Source of the DNA: Gaiellales bacterium
Lineage (GTDB): Bacteria; Actinomycetota; Thermoleophilia; Gaiellales; F1-60-MAGs149
Direction: 5' to 3'
Assembly: GCA_030831375.1 (NCBI GenBank)
Contig: JAURLF010000012.1
Span: 1-5,786, forward strand
Length of the DNA stretch: 5,786 nt
The notes below the pieces were generated by a model. The model was not told the DNA's origin. It saw only the letters and a program-made list of their open reading frames with translations, and made no database searches. How positions within the stretch are numbered: the stretch's first letter is position 1; the number at the start of each line of letters is the position of its first letter. A program made the position numbers and the translations under genes. This document shows positions 5,006 to 5,786 of the stretch, piece by piece.

Positions 5006-5786
5006 GTGACCATCCGCATCCCGATCGCGCGGCCCGAGCTCGGCCCGGAGGAGTCCGCCGCGGTCGCCGAGGTGCTGGCCAGCGGCATGCTCGTGTCGGG
5101 CCGGCTCGTCGAGGAGTTCGAGCGGGGCCTCGCCGAGCGCTGCGGTCGCCGCCACTGCATCGCCGTCGCCAACGGCACTGCCGCCCTCGAGCTCGCCCTG
5201 CGCGCACTCGGCGTCGACGGCGGCGAGGTGCTCGTGCCCGCGCTGTCGTGGCCGAGCCCGGGGCACATGGCCGCGTGGGTCGGGGCCGATCCCGTGCTCG
5301 TCGACGTCGACCCCGCCTCCTGGAACGGCGCCGCCGAGGCGCTGGCCGTCGCCCGCACGGACGCGACGCGCTGCGCGATCGCGATCGACCAGTTCGGCGT
5401 GCCGGCGGAGCATCCGGCGATCGCCGGCGCGCTCGCCGGGCTGCCGGTGATCGAGGACGCGGCCTGCGCGATCGGCTCGACCCTCGACGGGCGCCCGTGC
5501 GGGTCGTACGGGGATGTCTCGTGCCTGTCGTTCCATCCGCGCAAGGTCGTGACGACCGGTGAGGGCGGGGCGTGCCTGACCGACGATGACGGCCTGGCCG
5601 AGCGGTTGCGGATTCTCCGCAACCACGGCCAGCATGCGGTCGGCGAGTTCGCCCTCGCCGGTCCGAACGAGCGGCTGACGGAGATGCAGGCCGCGATCGG
5701 CCTCGTGCAGCTCGACCGGCTCGACGCCATGATCCGCCGCCGGCGCGAGATCTGCGACGCCTACCGCGCGGCCCTGCCCGAGCCGC
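5006..5786 (+). CDS. DegT/DnrJ/EryC1/StrS family PLP-dependent sugar aminotransferase (C-terminus beyond right edge)
   Basis: From GTG at 5006 the frame stays open to the window end (260 codons; the family is usually about 360-400 residues, so roughly two thirds is present). Family landmarks: VSGRLVEEFE near the N-terminus, AVANGTAALELALRALG (residues 53-69) at the PLP-phosphate site, VPALSWPSP, IDQFGVPAEH (127-136), IEDAACAIGS with D151 as the likely PLP pyridine-nitrogen contact, SFHPRKVVTTGEGG with K180 as the Schiff-base lysine, RNHGQH, and NERLTEMQAAIGLVQLDRLD (221-240). All catalytic landmarks in the visible part are intact. These enzymes transfer an amino group, usually from glutamate, to a keto-sugar nucleotide for surface glycans or glycosylated metabolites; the sugar cannot be told from sequence. 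It follows the flippase by 34 bp on the same strand, which supports a polysaccharide role. The start is supported by the adjacent -10 box. Confidence 0.88.
   Translation, partial: MTIRIPIARPELGPEESAAVAEVLASGMLVSGRLVEEFERGLAERCGRRHCIAVANGTAALELALRALGVDGGEVLVPALSWPSPGHMAAWVGADPVLVDVDPASWNGAAEALAVARTDATRCAIAIDQFGVPAEHPAIAGALAGLPVIEDAACAIGSTLDGRPCGSYGDVSCLSFHPRKVVTTGEGGACLTDDDGLAERLRILRNHGQHAVGEFALAGPNERLTEMQAAIGLVQLDRLDAMIRRRREICDAYRAALPEP

Noticed and set aside
1789..5730. A 1313-codon open frame on the minus strand across the sigma factor, flippase and aminotransferase genes
   Set aside because: It lies antisense to three genes with clear family motifs. Its translation is Arg/Gly/Asp/Ala-rich low-complexity text typical of a shadow frame in GC-rich DNA.

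Overview
The window is bacterial. The main genes run at about 70% G+C, and several starts sit exactly six bases after a TANNNT -10 box with no Shine-Dalgarno, the leaderless arrangement common in Actinobacteria. A membrane-tethered ECF sigma factor next to glycan genes also fits an actinobacterium, possibly class Thermoleophilia (Solirubrobacterales). That placement is an inference from composition and gene style.

Layout. (1) Positions 1-307, minus strand: the N-terminal part of a secreted FG-GAP-type repeat protein that runs off the left edge, with a lower G+C (about 60%). (2) 308-639: a spacer without a convincing gene. It holds the promoter of gene 1 and an AT-rich stretch (541-600 has 26 G/C in 60) with short direct and inverted repeats. 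(3) 640-1656, minus: a complete ornithine cyclodeaminase/mu-crystallin family dehydrogenase with a GTG start and a strong ribosome binding site. (4) 1657-1824: a divergent promoter region. (5) 1825-3399, plus: an unusual single-chain regulator made of an ECF sigma factor, a zinc-binding anti-sigma (ZAS)-like motif, a hydrophobic membrane region, an Ala/Pro/Glu-rich linker and a Lys-Pro-Glu repeat tail. (6) 3457-4971, plus: a polysaccharide flippase of the Wzx/MOP type with about 14 membrane segments. (7) 5006 to the right edge, plus: a DegT/DnrJ/EryC1 sugar aminotransferase, truncated at the edge after 260 codons.

How they may work together. The flippase and sugar aminotransferase look like the beginning of a surface polysaccharide or glycan locus: the aminotransferase would make an amino-sugar nucleotide, and the flippase would move lipid-linked glycan across the membrane. 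The sigma factor directly upstream on the same strand could sense the envelope through its membrane-anchored tail and control such genes. That regulatory link is inferred from adjacency only. The dehydrogenase and the FG-GAP protein are probably separate transcription units.

The least ordinary items are the fused sigma/anti-sigma-like protein with its repeat tail, and the repeated TANNNT-N6-start arrangement at three genes. No CRISPR array, transposase, tRNA or rRNA gene was seen.
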